Below, one piece after another: positions 1-12,439 of a stretch of 64,000 nt of DNA. How positions within the stretch are numbered: the first letter of the stretch is position 1; the number at the start of each line of letters is the position of its first letter. The DNA comes from Prostheceraeus crozeri. Lineage: Eukaryota > Platyhelminthes > Polycladida > Euryleptidae. A program made the position numbers and the translations under genes. The DNA is taken from NCBI GenBank assembly GCA_907163375.1, contig CAJQUW010011540.1:1-64000 (forward strand), given 5' to 3'. The notes beneath the pieces are model-generated. The model searched no databases. It was not told the DNA's origin and was given only the letters and a program-made list of their open reading frames with translations.

Positions 1-900
1 TACGTTGAGAGCTGTGTCAAATGCCCAACATGAGACATGAGTTGTCCCAGCGGTTACGGTCTCAAATATGACACATTCCCTTGCCACACTTATCACTACG
101 GCATCGTCCGCCGTCCCGAAGGAACACCATGTCAGTGGAATATTGCAGCAAAACTCTCCGTGTCTTGCTCGCTTTCAGTGAAAAGCCGCTTATAGCATGA
201 GAATACTGGCTCAGACATGAAAACCTGTAGAGTTGGTAGATGGTGGACAGACTTTTAGCAGCTTGATTCACCGGGTTTTGCAATGGAGATGTTTAGAGGC
301 CACCCATGACAAGATAGCTAAGACTCAACCGATTGGCGTTCAAAGTGCTACGTTGAGAGCTGTGTCAAATGCCCAACATGAGACATGAGTTGTCCCAGCG
401 GGTACGGTCTCAAATATGACACATTCCCTTGCCACACTTATCACTACGGCATCGTCCGCCGTCCCGAAGGAACACCCGTCAGTGGAATATTACAGCAAAA
501 CTCTCGTGTTCTTGCTCGCTTTCAGTGAAAAGCCGCTTAAGCATGAGAAGACTGGCTCAGACATGAAAAACCTGTAGAGTTGGTAAGAGGTTGACAGACT
601 TTTAGCAGCTTGAATAGCAAGCCGTAGAGAGCTTGATTCACCAGCGTTTTGCATTGGAGATGTTTAGAGGCCACCCATGACAAGATAGCTAAGACTCAAC
701 CGATTGGCGTTCAAAGTGCTACGTTGAGAACTGTGTCAAATGCCCAACATGAGTTTGTCCCAGCGGTTACGGTCTCAAATATGACACATTCCCTTGCCAC
801 ACTTATCACTACGGCATCGTCCGCCGTCCCGAAGGAACACCCTGTCAGTGGAATATTACAGCAAAACTCTCCGTGTCTTGCTCGCTTTCAGTGAAAAGTC
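1..900 (+). repeat. Tandem array of ~350-370 bp Polinton terminal-region units (type 1)
   Basis: Three tandem copies of one unit begin near 1, 349 and 720. Each contains the phrase tacgttgaga, then gtgtcaaatgcccaacatga, then a stretch with cacttatcactacggcatcg. The same unit occurs once in the right arm of the palindromic Polinton (about 34520-34830) and once, reversed, in its left arm (about 15400-15690). The short ORFs across the array occur in several frames and are repeat by-products. I read it as the terminal-repeat zone of a second Polinton whose body lies left of the window. Confidence 0.8.
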
Positions 901-949
901 GCTTATAAAAATAAGTCAATGACAGTTAGGAGAAAGCGATAGCCTTTAT

Positions 950-1290
950 TCTTTTAAGCTAATAAAGAAACATCAGCCAAATCTGCTTGCCATTGTTCAT
1001 CAATAACCACAATAAATGTCGCCCTGGCGGTCAGAGTACAACGTTGAGCCGAAAGGCAACCACTTGGAAACATGACGCAGAGAGGTTTCACAAGGATTAC
1101 CATTGCCAACGTCCCGTGCAGTACTCATCGCTACGGACTTCACCGCTGTCTCGAAAGAACGCCCACCAACAGGAAGTATGACACCGAAAATCTCCGTGAC
1201 TTGCACCGTTAATGACTTGATAGCCAGACATGAAAACCGGTGAAGTTATTTAGAAGAGGAAACATCCCAAGTCGTTGCTTTGATCAGCTT
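950..1290 (+). repeat. Diverged terminal-region unit (type 2)
   Basis: This segment matches 34190-34500 in the right Polinton arm, sharing for example gtcgccctggcg and catgacgcagagaggttt (catgatgcagagaggttt in the arm). It also keeps the skeleton of the type 1 unit (acgttgag, gctacgg followed by caccgc, and gaacgccc), so the two unit types look like old paralogues of a single tandem unit. Confidence 0.65.
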
Positions 1291-1299
1291 GATAACAAG

Positions 1300-2130
1300 C
1301 CGTGATTCACAAGCGTTTTGCAATGGAGATGTTTAGATGCCACCCATGACAAGATAGCTAAGACTCAACCGATTGGCGTTCAACGTGCTACGTTGAGAAC
1401 TGTGTCAAATGCCCAACATGAGTTGCCCCAGCGGTTTCTGTCTAAAATATGACACACTCCCTTGCCACACTTATCACTACGGCATCATCCGCCGTCCCGA
1501 AGGAACACCCTGTCAGTGGAATATTACAGCAAAACTCTCCGTGTCATGCTCGCTTTCAGTGAAAAGCAGCTTGTATCATGGAAAGACTGGCTCGTACACA
1601 CTTTACCATGCCTTCATTGACTTCAGCAGGGTCGAAAACCCCAGAAAACCTCCAAAAATAGTGAATTTAAATTTTTCAACTTTTTAGCACTACTTATGAA
1701 ATTTTATAAGTAATCTCTCATTATAGGTCTGATCAATAGCGATCGACTCTTTTTTTAATCAAGTCAAACGGACTTGTAGAAGCAAAGTTACAAGCCTTTA
1801 AAGTTTTGGAGTCTTTTATGGCCTGGAGACGAAGGCCATCTCCTGGCTAACCTTTAAGTCTGACGCCTTAGCTGATATCAGCCATGAAATTTTCTAAGTC
1901 GGTTTCCTACGGAAATCCGAAATTTGGAATGTCCGATGCTATTATCGGAGCTCCGGAGTTCACCTACCCCAACCCAGTCGGGAGGGGAACTGATTTCCAC
2001 AAGCGCAGATTCCACTTATGCAGTTTGTGGCGATCAGCTGATGACGTAAGATCCATCATCCAAATTTTTAAACACGTCTATCTCCGGTTCTAGTGCTCCG
2101 ATTGACTTCAAATTTTGATAGGGTGTTCTT
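1300..2130 (+). repeat. Right-end-like segment of a second Polinton
   Basis: This stretch is collinear with 34520-35340 of the right arm of the palindromic Polinton, in the same orientation: a type 1 unit, then the gcagggtcgaaaacccc block, the cttatgaaattttataagta block, the ggagacgaaggccatctcct block and a gatcagctgatgacgtaa block. After about 2130 the similarity fades. The matching terminus (acttactact next to a 6-bp repeat) was not found downstream, so the outer end is diverged, deleted or belongs to a different subfamily. Confidence 0.65.
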
Positions 2131-3020
2131 CTCACGCTCAGGTTTCATGGAAGCCATCTCTCAACTTTCTCCGATCACCAGAAGTCGAGTTAAAACACTC
2201 GCCATTTCTTCAAAAACAATCAAAATCTTGGAAAATGCGCAAACATTCGATTTTAAACAAGCTCTCATTTGGAAACGGAGATTGCCATAGGTCTCAAAAT
2301 GAAGGAGCCTAGAAAACAAAGTGCAGTCTTGCCCGTAAAAGAAACCCGACGTCTTCACTCACTTCCATTCCTGAGTGAGAAATCGTCAAAGTTGGCTAAA
2401 AAAGCGACATTTCACATTTGTACTTGAAAAAATCTAAGTATTTTCGACCACCGTAGTGAAAAACTTTTCAAAAAATTTTTTCGACTGAAAACCTCACCAA
2501 AGTCCATTTCAGACCTTTCTGAGCAATTTCGGTGTTTTCGACCAACTTGGTCGGTTGAGTCGTCGGGGGGGGGGGGGGGCGATTTTTCACCGAAACTTCA
2601 CCGACCCAATTTTTGACGACAAACACGATGGGATGGGTCTCGTAGCTCAATTCTAACAGTTTGAAATTTTTTTTCACGAAAGAATCCTACGTGTCGAAGC
2701 CCAAGGTGACGAAAATTTTCGAAAAAATATTTTGTGCGAATTTCAACCTGAAACCTTGATAGAAGTTTGTTTCACATGATTCTGAACAACTTTGTTCTTT
2801 TCGACCAACTTGGTCGGTTGAGTCGTTAGGGGGGGGACGAGTTTTCATGAAAATGCCAAACACTCCATTTTCGATGAGGAACACGATGGGATGACTCACT
2901 TGGTCGGTTGAGTCGTCGTGGGGGGGGGGCGAACAGCTTCTTCCTCCCGGACCCATTCCTCCCAGCACATCCTTGGCGAACTCCCTCCTTCCTTCCAGAG
3001 GGGGGGGGCTGAGTCAGCAT
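2131..3020. repeat. G-tract minisatellite at the outer end of the second Polinton
   Basis: Long G runs near 2564-2579, 2830, 2920 and 3000 each follow a nearly palindromic phrase of the type gaccaacttggtcggttgag. The pattern parallels the C-tract minisatellite at 13376-14780 in the left Polinton arm, which has gaccaggttggtcc beside c-runs. ORFs here exist in several frames and are not genes. Confidence 0.55.
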
Positions 3021-3211
3021 GATGACTCATCGTTTCTCATTTTGCACTTCCTTTCGTCACGGGATTACTAATTCGCAAAGTTCTCGAGCGGCATGTCAAC
3101 TAGAGTTGTTCAATTGGAAAAGAAGCAAAACAGGAAGTTGAAATTAAAGATGCTTTATTAACGATAACGATGCCAATAGCGATATGATGAAATAAAATTA
3201 CTGTGTATGCG

Positions 3212-3340
3212 TAAAGACGCGTTCACATTAAAGCTGATTTTCTGAGCGATAAATGATTCAATCTGAACTGAGGAACTCAACGATAAAGTGGAACGTCGTC
3301 ACGATTTTATCGTTATCGGTCTAATGTGAACGTGCCTTTA
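3212..3340. mobile_element. Short MITE-like inverted-repeat element
   Basis: The ends are imperfect inverted repeats: taaagacgcgttcacatta on the left and the complement of taaaggcacgttcacatta on the right, 129 bp overall. There is no coding capacity. Its superfamily is not determinable from this copy alone. Confidence 0.55.
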
Positions 3341-6300
3341 AAAAGCAAATTACATGTAGCCTAAAGAAGAAACATGGTAATATTTTTTGCTTTCCTATTC
3401 GAGACTGCTGTCCAACGAAAAAGCTTTAATTTCAGAAAAGATAATGAAATTAAGCATCGCTAATTTTAAAGCTCCTGTTGTTTATTCATCGCAGCTTCAA
3501 AAGCTTGTGAAATTTATCACTAAGATAGGATGCAATTCATGTTGTAATCAATGGATATTCATCATGGTGAATAAATAGGCTGCGATTATATGCTATAATG
3601 TCCGATACTAAATTGAGAACAAAGTAGGCTGACAAAAAGGTGATGAGGGATTTTATAGTTGAGGCCGACGCTCTGTCCTATTTGTGTCCATACCAGTAAT
3701 TATCCTTAGCCTTTCATATTGTTACGCAGCATGCTCCGAAAATTGCGCAACAACACAGATCTCCCACCTCCAAAAAATCCTGTCTACGCCATGGTTTGCG
3801 GTATATACATTTCATCATGGCGAGAATTGCTTTGCAGAATTATATGAATTATTAACATACTGATATAATACACCACATTGGCTATCATTTAATGACTGGT
3901 TCGCTTGTGATAATGGCCTGCAATGTTGGCTGACAGCGCTCGTGACGAAAATGTATATTTTCAATTCTCTTCATAAGTTATATGGAACGTCCTTCGAATA
4001 TTTAAAAAATGGTCATCGTTCTAATTTATCTTCACAATGACAGGTAGACCTAATTGCTAATCATTATATATTTTGACCATTCATATATGAATCAAGAATG
4101 CACGACATTTAATTGTCTCTGTACAACGGGGCTTGTGACCTTAGAATTTGAAGTTGTCAAAGGCCGGTTCTGGTCGTGGACTTAAGGTCAACGTGCCGGG
4201 CTGGGCATGGGCCTCTAGGTTCGGCTCCAACTCTGACACCGATACATCATGGCCACAGAATTCTGTGATCGTGGCTGTTAAATGTCGATATCAGAGAACA
4301 ATACTTAGCATTACTTTAATTGATGTACCGTACATGCAGACTTATTAAGTAAGAAAACATGCGAAATAATGCTTAGGTCTCTATGTATACCAATTCTTAT
4401 GTATCGATTATGATATCGAAAATAATGAATTATATTCAAAAATTCAAATGCAATTTTACCTGAAATTTTCGATATACTATCCGAACTAGTAGTGAGTACA
4501 CCTAAATCTCGGCATTCCTGCCCATCCCATTCCCAATGCTTATCATCTTCCGGAGCAACGCTGATGAGAGAAAGTGAATATTGCGTGATCATTTATCCTA
4601 CTCACTTGACGTTGTAAAGCTACCGACGTCAGAGAGATGGTCTCAAGTGGTGAGACTCCTCCTCTGGAACTAAAAACTGCAGGAATGCACCTCTCGTACC
4701 GTCATTTTGGCGCCTGTGGCAACGCCTGAATGAGTTTTGGAGCGGCCAGTGTGTCGCATTCGCTATCTTAACCTCAAAATGACGTTGTTGGGGACGAGCA
4801 AGGAGACTGTGATACTTGCATGGTGGGTAAACGCCCGATTAGGTCAAATCAGTCCGCGTGCGTTTGCGAACATGTGCACAAGTTAATTAAACGTCGCTTC
4901 CCCGCAGTTTTGCTACGGAAGTTTTATAACGGGTGAAAGACGATGCTGTGAGGACAGGTGATGAAGAAATTACAGCGAATAATCACTCGTCAGAGAATTT
5001 TTTTCTCATCCAAACAGTTTCTGTCGAAAGTCAATAAATCAAAAGATGAATTCATGCTTGTTGAACGCGCTGAGATTTTTTATTTCAAAACATGATCATG
5101 CATAAGCGTGGCAGCTTAATGTGCAGCTTTCCCAATACCACTCGTCATAGAAAATCATTTGAGCACTCAACCGTTGAGTATATCCACTTAAAACTCCATG
5201 ATGGAAATAATCGTGTCTCATTAGATGTGTTGCAACAACCATAAGCAGAAGTTACTAAGGTATTCAATTTTCCACAGAAATCCACGATTAAATTCGAGCT
5301 GACAGCCAGTGCTGTTACTATATCTGATTGTCATGTCTCGTGTGTTCTTTCATTTTTTGACTTGACTTTGTTTTTATTGCGAATTAGAGCATATTTTTAA
5401 TGATGCCAGTTTCTGCATCAGATCGTAACAGAAGCAAGCACTTCTACAATTTTATATCAGCCTATTGCAAACCTATTGTCTATCATCTAAGCTTCCCCGA
5501 AGCTGGTTTGACGGTGCATGAAAAAATAAAACATAACCAAGAAATAAGGCAATTTTACTTCCAATTGAATCAAATTTGATTAAATTACATAATGTCAAGT
5601 AAAAGCACGACGGACAAAAAAATTGTAACAAAGTTTAGCTTTTTCTGGCACTGAAGTAGCAACTGGCTGGAAGAATTTCCCGATGAATATTAACGAGTAC
5701 TTAAACTTTCTTTCATCAATATTGGCTTTACCAGACTTGGCTTTCTTTTTTTATCCTATTGAATCACCTTCTCTGAAAAATGGCATAGATATTGCGATAT
5801 GACACCTAAAAATGGAAAAAATCACTCAGACAATTCGATGATGAAAACAATATTTGATGACAAAAATAAGCTACATTAAGATAAAGATCGCATCTCATAA
5901 AAGATGTTTAGGCTTGAATTGCGGAAGGATCCAGACTCAAGTGATACTTTTTTTTAAAGAATAATACCGTCGAACGTTTTCGGCTAGCGTCCATTACAGT
6001 ATATTTTACATATGACTCAGACTCTGTTCGGAAAAAAGGGGTTGCAACAACTATATAAACCACGGCTACCAAGCAACTCGGTTTTCTCACAGATTTCCAG
6101 CTTTAGATTGGAATTGACGTCTTCACCTTCAGCAGCATACTTTTAACGTTCGATTGACTGAAATAATTAGTTTTTTTTGCACCTTTTCCAATTCATTAAT
6201 GCAACTTCGCAATTCAACAGTCGCAGTCTCAGACCAACAATAAACGCACTTTTCAATTAAACAATACAAAATCTCAGATCACTTGTGCGTGTTATTTCAA

Positions 6301-7830
6301 TTCAATAGTACAACATGTCTCAGATCAATTGACACAATCTTATTTTCAGGGCACACTAGGTACTGGTGCTGTGGCCTTGTGCTAGAGTGTTCGCTCTACC
6401 TCCGGGAGAACATGTCTCAAACCTTGATCGGGTCAAAATAGGTACTCTCCTGCAAAACGGTCAGCACAAAAAAGAATGGGAGTGGGACAAATAGCAACTT
6501 CACCACATGAAAGAAATGCTCCCTGCCTAATGTGCTTCCCAGTATAAATAAGGTTAATTAATCAATCTATGTACAATGAATTTCATGCTATTCGAAGTAA
6601 CACTTTAGAAGTTAAGGAAGGTGGCCCTAATCGCCTCTCCCTGGACGTCGATGTGCTTATGAGATCGTTCAGAATAGGGGAAAGGCTGCGTATAGGTAAT
6701 TCTGACAAGATGACTTTACATTTATGAAGAATTAAAAATAATCGTGAGTCTTTACAAAGTCGGCTACACTGACAAGGTTCATAACAATATTTATGTGTCA
6801 AGACAAGTAACGTGGCGATTGATAGATTTATCAAATCTCAACAGATGCAACTCATGAGTCGTGGGGCTCACTTAGATTGCGGAATAGATTCAATATTTGG
6901 TTAGAGTATGCTTACACGTCCTCTAGCTCTTTAACCTTTACACCTCCTGTTAACCAATTTAGTTGAAATACACTTCATTTAAAAGGAAATTTCACGAAGA
7001 AGATGATGGTGGCATCTATTTTGCAAACAGCAGCCATTTTTTCTCCTTGAAGATGTTCGCTTCTATCGCTCATGCTTATCGCAGTGCTTGACAACAGTCG
7101 GTATAGCTTATAATTGTGCTGACAGTTTGACAAAAGGATTGATTTCACTTGGTTTTTATGAATAGTATTGGCAGTGAAATATCTGATCTGATATTCCCTC
7201 AAATCATGCGACATCCACAACTTGTAGATTTTGGTACTCAAGAGAATAATTTCTGCAGATTCGGATTTACTAAACGAAAATTAAAAGGACGGAATGTCTT
7301 TTTGTCGCCATATCATACTGAACTCTGTGCTCTTCTCAGATTGAGACTATTTCTAGACTGTTGGTCGACCAAAAATCATCATGGAATTTACTAGGATATT
7401 GCTCTAGAATAGACTGCCCCTAGCAACACTTCAATTCATAGCGAACTATTGTCGTTTGATGAAACTTGCAGATCTAAGAACCTGATTACATCGCACTTTG
7501 TTCACGCTCGTATATCTAATGCAAAATGTCTCTGTATTTCCTCGAGAGTATGTCGCTTAGACATCATTTTCGAGTCATTATGCTTGATAAGTTGCATCTG
7601 ATTTCATGTAAATTCTGAAAACTGAGTACGTCATTTAACTACTCGGGAAAGTGTCATATTATAGTGTCTTGTTTGGGCTCGTTCGAATGCATGTGACACA
7701 CGGAATATGAATATGTTAATTATTCAGCAATAGGAAGTGTCCATAATGATATGGTGTTTGTAGTTGCCCCCTCTCCGTTTTCCTCTCCCGCCCCTCACCA
7801 CGCGGCTATGTGAGAACAGGCAGTTTGGTT
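3341..7830. other. Gene-poor AT-rich DNA
   Basis: No ORF here shows a recognisable domain, a convincing ATG start or a conserved repeat partner elsewhere in the window. Only a possible tRNA-derived SINE fragment near 6366-6440 stands out. Confidence 0.6.
6366..6440 (+). repeat. Possible tRNA-derived SINE fragment
   Basis: The sequence contains an A-box-like tggccttgtgctagagtg. After an anticodon-arm-like stretch comes a degenerate B-box-like ctcaaaccttg followed by atcgggtc. The spacing resembles a tRNA head of a SINE. It is not a functional tRNA gene: no clean acceptor stem closes it. Confidence 0.3.
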
Positions 7831-7862
7831 GGACGCGCCGCGTCCGGTGTGAATGAACTTTT
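7831..7862. mobile_element. Half of a GC-rich MITE (single terminus)
   Basis: ggacgcgccgcgtccggtgt followed by gaatgaactttta matches the right terminus of the complete element at 62386-62492. The opposite terminus is absent nearby, so this is a solo end. Confidence 0.5.
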
Positions 7863-9239
7863 AGGCAGTGTGTATCACGTCAACGTACATCCACGACGTA
7901 GATGCACATGTCCGCACTAGTCCTGCAATAACAAATAATGATAGAAATCACAAACTGTAATTGCTGGGTTGCTGGTTGAACATCTCTATCAGCTGCTAGC
8001 AAGGATACATCGTTTGTTTCTACCATAAAGGTTCTCTTCCGGATGCTCATTAATTCTCCCAGGCGTTATCCTGTATCAATTCATAATTATGATCAATCAG
8101 TGTTTCTTTCATTATTCACCATTCTCTAGCTGAACAAAGAAAAGTACTTCTAGACAAAAGCATCAATCTATCTCTTTGCTTTCTGATGAAGAGACTGGGG
8201 CATAATCAAAAGCAATGGAGTGGTAAGTGCAAATTCTCGGTAACACAGCGTTCGTGAACTCATTTCTCGACCGCATCAATCCAAGTGTCATTTGCAATTT
8301 AGGGTTAAGTGGCTGGAAGATACACTTTATCTGTTATTTTCCCCATCTCCTCTGCCTGTTGTCCATCTACATTAAAACGCTTTCAAAAAAAATCAAAGAT
8401 AATTATCAAACATTATCAAACGTCGTGGTCAGCAGAGATGGGCACTTAGACAACTATAACCAATAACAATAATATGATATAATGTTGCTGACAAGGTTTT
8501 CCAAATGCACGTTTAATCCAGCGATGACCGTTTCATCATTATCGTTATCAATAATATCTTCTCTTGTCATCGGTCTCGACAAATTGTTCAAATTCTTGAC
8601 TGTTATATTCATTTAACTTCAAATTTGTCCAAAAATCTGCCCATTTCCGTCATTATCAACATACAATGCCAATTACCTCATACTCACAAGACTAAATTGT
8701 AACTGAAGTGCAGATAACACATATAAAAAAATATAAAAATTATCTGTATTTAAAAAATGTAAGATAGTCCTGAAAAGGACTCATGAAGCGTTCACTGGGC
8801 TGGACACACCTATTCTCAAAAGTTCACACAGACAAGAACGAAAATCTATAAATAAAACTGGACAAAACAACACTAAAACAAATATACAGTATACAAGAAT
8901 ACCAGAAATAACGGTACTCAAAATACTATGGATGCACTCAAATCATAGCGCATTGGACGGACAATTGTCTGCTTGAAAACAAGCCAAACTTTAGCAGGAG
9001 TGAAAAATGCTTACGTAGAAGTATTTCCATGCATCATCTTAAATCACACAAAAGATAGCCTCTTTTTGTAAACAATTGGCATGTGATTTTGATCTTATCA
9101 ACAAGCAATTGCAAAATAAGAGGGTTTGGTTCGTGAAATAGAATTCAGTTTGACTTTACAATGCATAATTGTCCATGCCAACACTCGATTACAGGTCTTC
9201 ACACCCACCCTTTAGTTTTCTGAAATTCTCAACAACATT
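7863..9239. other. Gene-poor AT-rich DNA
   Basis: I see no supported gene or repeat family here. A 79-codon ORF near 8227-8466 has no recognisable motif and no conserved partner. Confidence 0.55.
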
Positions 9240-10140
9240 CTGTCAAAGACTTTTTATACTAGCCGCATGTTTATTGTTTCACACGGATCGACCGGTTTCT
9301 GCACTCAGTGCTTTTATCAAGACCCAAAAGCAAAAGCCTGCAATGGCTCAAGCAATTCACTAAAAATAAGGTAACACGGTGGTCACTCACACGGTTGCAT
9401 CGTCATGTAAACGACATTAAAAAAAATAATAAAAAATATTTATAATTGGAAAATGCCTATAAAGAAAAATTTCCGAAGCGTCATAAGGACGAAAATAATG
9501 ACAATTAGTATCTTACAACTGGATTTCATAAATTATGTTACTCACAGAAAACAGAAAAAAGATAGCGAAAAAATGACGTGCCCTTCAGAGTACTTCAAAA
9601 ACCAGGCAAACAAATACGTAGCACTACTAATAAGTTCAATTCTTTTAATTCTTATATTATCTGTCTAGCTGCAAAATCTGTGACTCTTTGAATAATGATC
9701 ATTCCTATGAGAAACGGTATGTTGTGTGCAAATTCACTTGTTCTTTGTGCTGTGATTTCTACATAGACTTTACGAACCGTCATTTTAGATGTCGTTTCCA
9801 AGAGCTTTATCGTGCCATTGACAATAGAGATAGCAAAAGTGCTCTATCAGTTCATATGTCCTCTGTACACTTTAACCACACCTCTTCAATAAATGTCTTC
9901 ATACTGTATTTTGTTAATACCTGATAAATAGTTCTTTACTGAATAACCTGATAAAAGCTCGCTTAACTAGATAAGAAAATTGGAGCATAAATTAATCGCA
10001 AAGATGAACTGGTGTGAGTGATTATCGTGTTACCTTATTTAAGTGAATTGCTTGAGCCATTGTAAGTTTTTACCTTTGGGTCTTGATAAAAGCAATTAGT
10101 GATGAAGCAACAATTTTATTGACAATAAAGACTTGGCTGT
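9240..10140 (+). mobile_element. Penelope-like retroelement remnant with inverted terminal repeats
   Basis: The element is bounded by inverted copies of one sequence, about 9311-9392 and 10011-10094, sharing tttatcaagacccaaa and aatggctcaagcaattcact. Between them lies a GIY-YIG-like endonuclease remnant, typical of canonical Penelope-like elements. These elements often carry terminal repeats in direct or inverted arrangement. The outer part of the left repeat, read on the minus strand, contains gataaaagcactgagtgc then agaaaccggtcgatccgtg, which resembles a decayed hammerhead core as found in Penelope terminal repeats. No intact reverse transcriptase remains. Boundaries are approximate. Confidence 0.6.
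9688..9924 (+). pseudogene. GIY-YIG endonuclease remnant of a Penelope-like element
   Basis: The 78-codon frame reads VVCKFTCSLCCDFYIDFTNR and then FRCRFQELYRAIDNRDSKSA. This matches the start of the Penelope-type GIY-YIG domain: a Cys-X2-Cys knuckle before the FYIG-like strand, then the arginine helix (RFQEHYRAI-like). In this copy the second motif is FYID rather than FYIG. There is no catalytic C-terminal half and no upstream reverse transcriptase, so it is a dead fragment. The assignment rests on motif memory; a profile search would settle it. Confidence 0.6.
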
Positions 10141-11623
10141 AAAAGAAAAAAGTGAGTTATTTTGACATTTTGTTTACTACAAAATACTTGGAACAGTCAA
10201 TTGCGGGTAGAATCAAGAAGCAACACGTCAATTTGGAAGTACTCCTACACTCTCATCCGGCAGGCAATAAAAGAGCCTAAAGTAAGGTCTGCAACCAGAT
10301 TTTAGCAGCAAGCGTAAGCTCAGGGACTGCACAGTCACCTGAAAACACATGACGTGAGACTGCTCAAGAATTAACAGCTAGCCAAGCTTAAAAGCAGCGA
10401 GAGGTAATAGAATTTCTAGTGAAAGGAAATTCTAGACTATATGCTCGTCTTGTTACTACTGACAATCATGACCAAAAGTAGTACAGACGTCCACCAACTA
10501 CAGCGTAGCCTAATCTTTCGAAATCAGAGAGATAATTCTATCCAAGAAATCATTAAGATGAAAGGTGTGCTGCAAGACTGGATACAGGAAGAATGGTTAT
10601 CAACGATAAGAAATGTAAGTTGACAGCAATGCTTTATAGAACTTTAAAGCGAACTTTAAAAACTCGGGCTGCCCGGGGAGTCCGGGATAAAAAATCGAGC
10701 CCGGGCTTTTTGTCCCGAGCTCCGGATTTTTGAAACAGGCTAACCCTAGCTTGATTTTCATCCGGGCTGCGAACCCTAACGAAGAACCTCCCGTGTACCA
10801 ACATCAAGCTCCATCAAAACTGCGACATGGAAATCTTCTCATGTACATCATGTACTCTTCGCCACAGTGCGACCTTCGACTGGAAGCATCCATACTGCCA
10901 TCTCCGGTGAGGCATGACGCCGCTTGCCGGATGCTCGAGGGTCCATCAACGTCAAAAATTGATAATAATAAAACTATGTAAAGGCAGCACGAAGAACCAT
11001 ACACAGAGATTGCATCCTATACGTATCCCAAATCCCGAGTTGATGTTTCTATGTTAATCTTTGTCTTCTTTCAATTTGGCTATGACCTTAATGATTCGGG
11101 AATGGGTTGTTTTCCACCCCACTTATGCTCATTGTCATTTTATTGCAAGAAAAATCCTTTTTTGATAATCAAGCTGAAGACTGTTTGAAGACTGCATAAA
11201 GTAGGCACTGTTAAGGCCAAAATGCATTCATGGTTGTATTTCTTCCTATAAGCGTAGCAACAAGGAGTCTTGGGTTGGAAACCACCCCATTCCCACATCT
11301 TCCGTAATGAAATACTGACAAACCAATTATTTTATAAAATCTTCGTCAACCACAATTTTGTCATTCAGGTACATGTGTTAGCCTTGCTACGCCACTGCCT
11401 ACAATGAAAGAGGCTTTACGAGTAGGTATAATTAGACACCGAGACAAGTATTAGTTTGTGATGCTAAACAATGTGCTGATCTACTGATTGGGCTGTCTAT
11501 TTTCTCACAAATGAATTTGCGCGCACAGCTCAGCCTGTCTACGTGATAATGGACATCGGACGAGTATTGCGATGAGTTTTCCTCGAAAAACTTGTTTATC
11601 AACTCATGGCTGCCACAAGTATA

Positions 11624-11827
11624 TCACGGTTTTGTGAAAGGCTTTGCTTGGCGCGGTTGCTCAAGCACCTCGCGATCAGCCTCCGCATCTGTGATCTCCA
11701 AGAGAGCGGCATTGGCCCTCCACTCCACTACTTCAGGGAACGACACAGCGGTGCGCCTTGTAAGCACGGTCGCACCCGTGATCGAAAGTGAAAGCAGCTT
11801 TCTGGGTGCTTTGCAGTCGACTTGCAC
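11624..11827 (-). other. Possible short exon or ORF of unknown identity
   Basis: A 67-codon minus-strand ORF lies in a locally GC-richer patch, and two other frames are also open there. The composition (acidic/basic mix, ITDAEADREVLEQ) is compatible with coding sequence. I recognise no domain, no clear splice sites frame it, and the open overlapping frames may only reflect base composition. Confidence 0.15.
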
Positions 11828-12415
11828 CGTCCATGCTGAACTTCGGTGTCAGCGACATTGACTGAATTAATTGACATTGAGTCACTGATTGAATTCTGAG
11901 TTAACTATGTTTGACTTTTCAGGTACTAGCTATTAAGAAAATAGAGTGGACATGATTTCTCAACTTAAACAAATGGGGTGTCCCGTATTTAACGGAAGCA
12001 AAATCTTTCCCGAAGCATAAGGGATGGGCATAATCATTAAATAAATGCTGAGTTGCATCCTCAGTTGAAAAAATTTAGTACATACTTGAGTAGCAACCAT
12101 CTCATCCAATATGAAGAGTCATTAGCAAGCTTCGGTCAAAGTCCATAGCATCAACAAACTCCCTATCTTACATGTAGCCCATACCCGGAGCAAATTTTGA
12201 TATGCTAATAGCGAATCTCATTTGACTGTGCAAACAACTTAGACTTCACTCACTGTTCGACAGTAAGACACTTTATACAGGACATGAAATTAGATTTTCT
12301 GATTTGTCTTGTAAGTGAAAAGAATCTTGAGTACTAAATGCGTTATTTAGTACATTTAGGTTGTTATTGCCATCACATGTCAATTTTGACTTATCGAATT
12401 ATTGATAAGTAAAAA

Positions 12416-12439
12416 TATCGATAAGTCGACTTATCGATA
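12416..12439. repeat. Perfect 24-bp palindrome
   Basis: The two halves meet at gtcgac and read tatcgataag outward on each strand. A second, imperfect ttatcga/gataag pair lies just upstream (about 12390-12410). It could form a cruciform or bind a dimeric protein. No gene lies close enough to suggest a role. Confidence 0.6.

Noticed and set aside
649-1687. 65-92 codon ORFs at the window start as genes
   Set aside because: They follow the tandem repeat period and occur in different frames in each copy.
5908-6090. 60-codon minus-strand ORF with a hydrophobic, signal-peptide-like start
   Set aside because: It begins with GTG, has no ATG near the start, no cysteine pattern and no conserved partner.
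9311-10094. Element at 9.3-10.1 kb as a DNA transposon with terminal inverted repeats
   Set aside because: The interior encodes a GIY-YIG-like segment, and inverted terminal repeats are known in Penelope-like elements. No transposase or target duplication was found.
12416-12439. 24-bp palindrome as a replication origin or attachment site
   Set aside because: Nothing nearby supports such a role; it is listed only as a palindrome.
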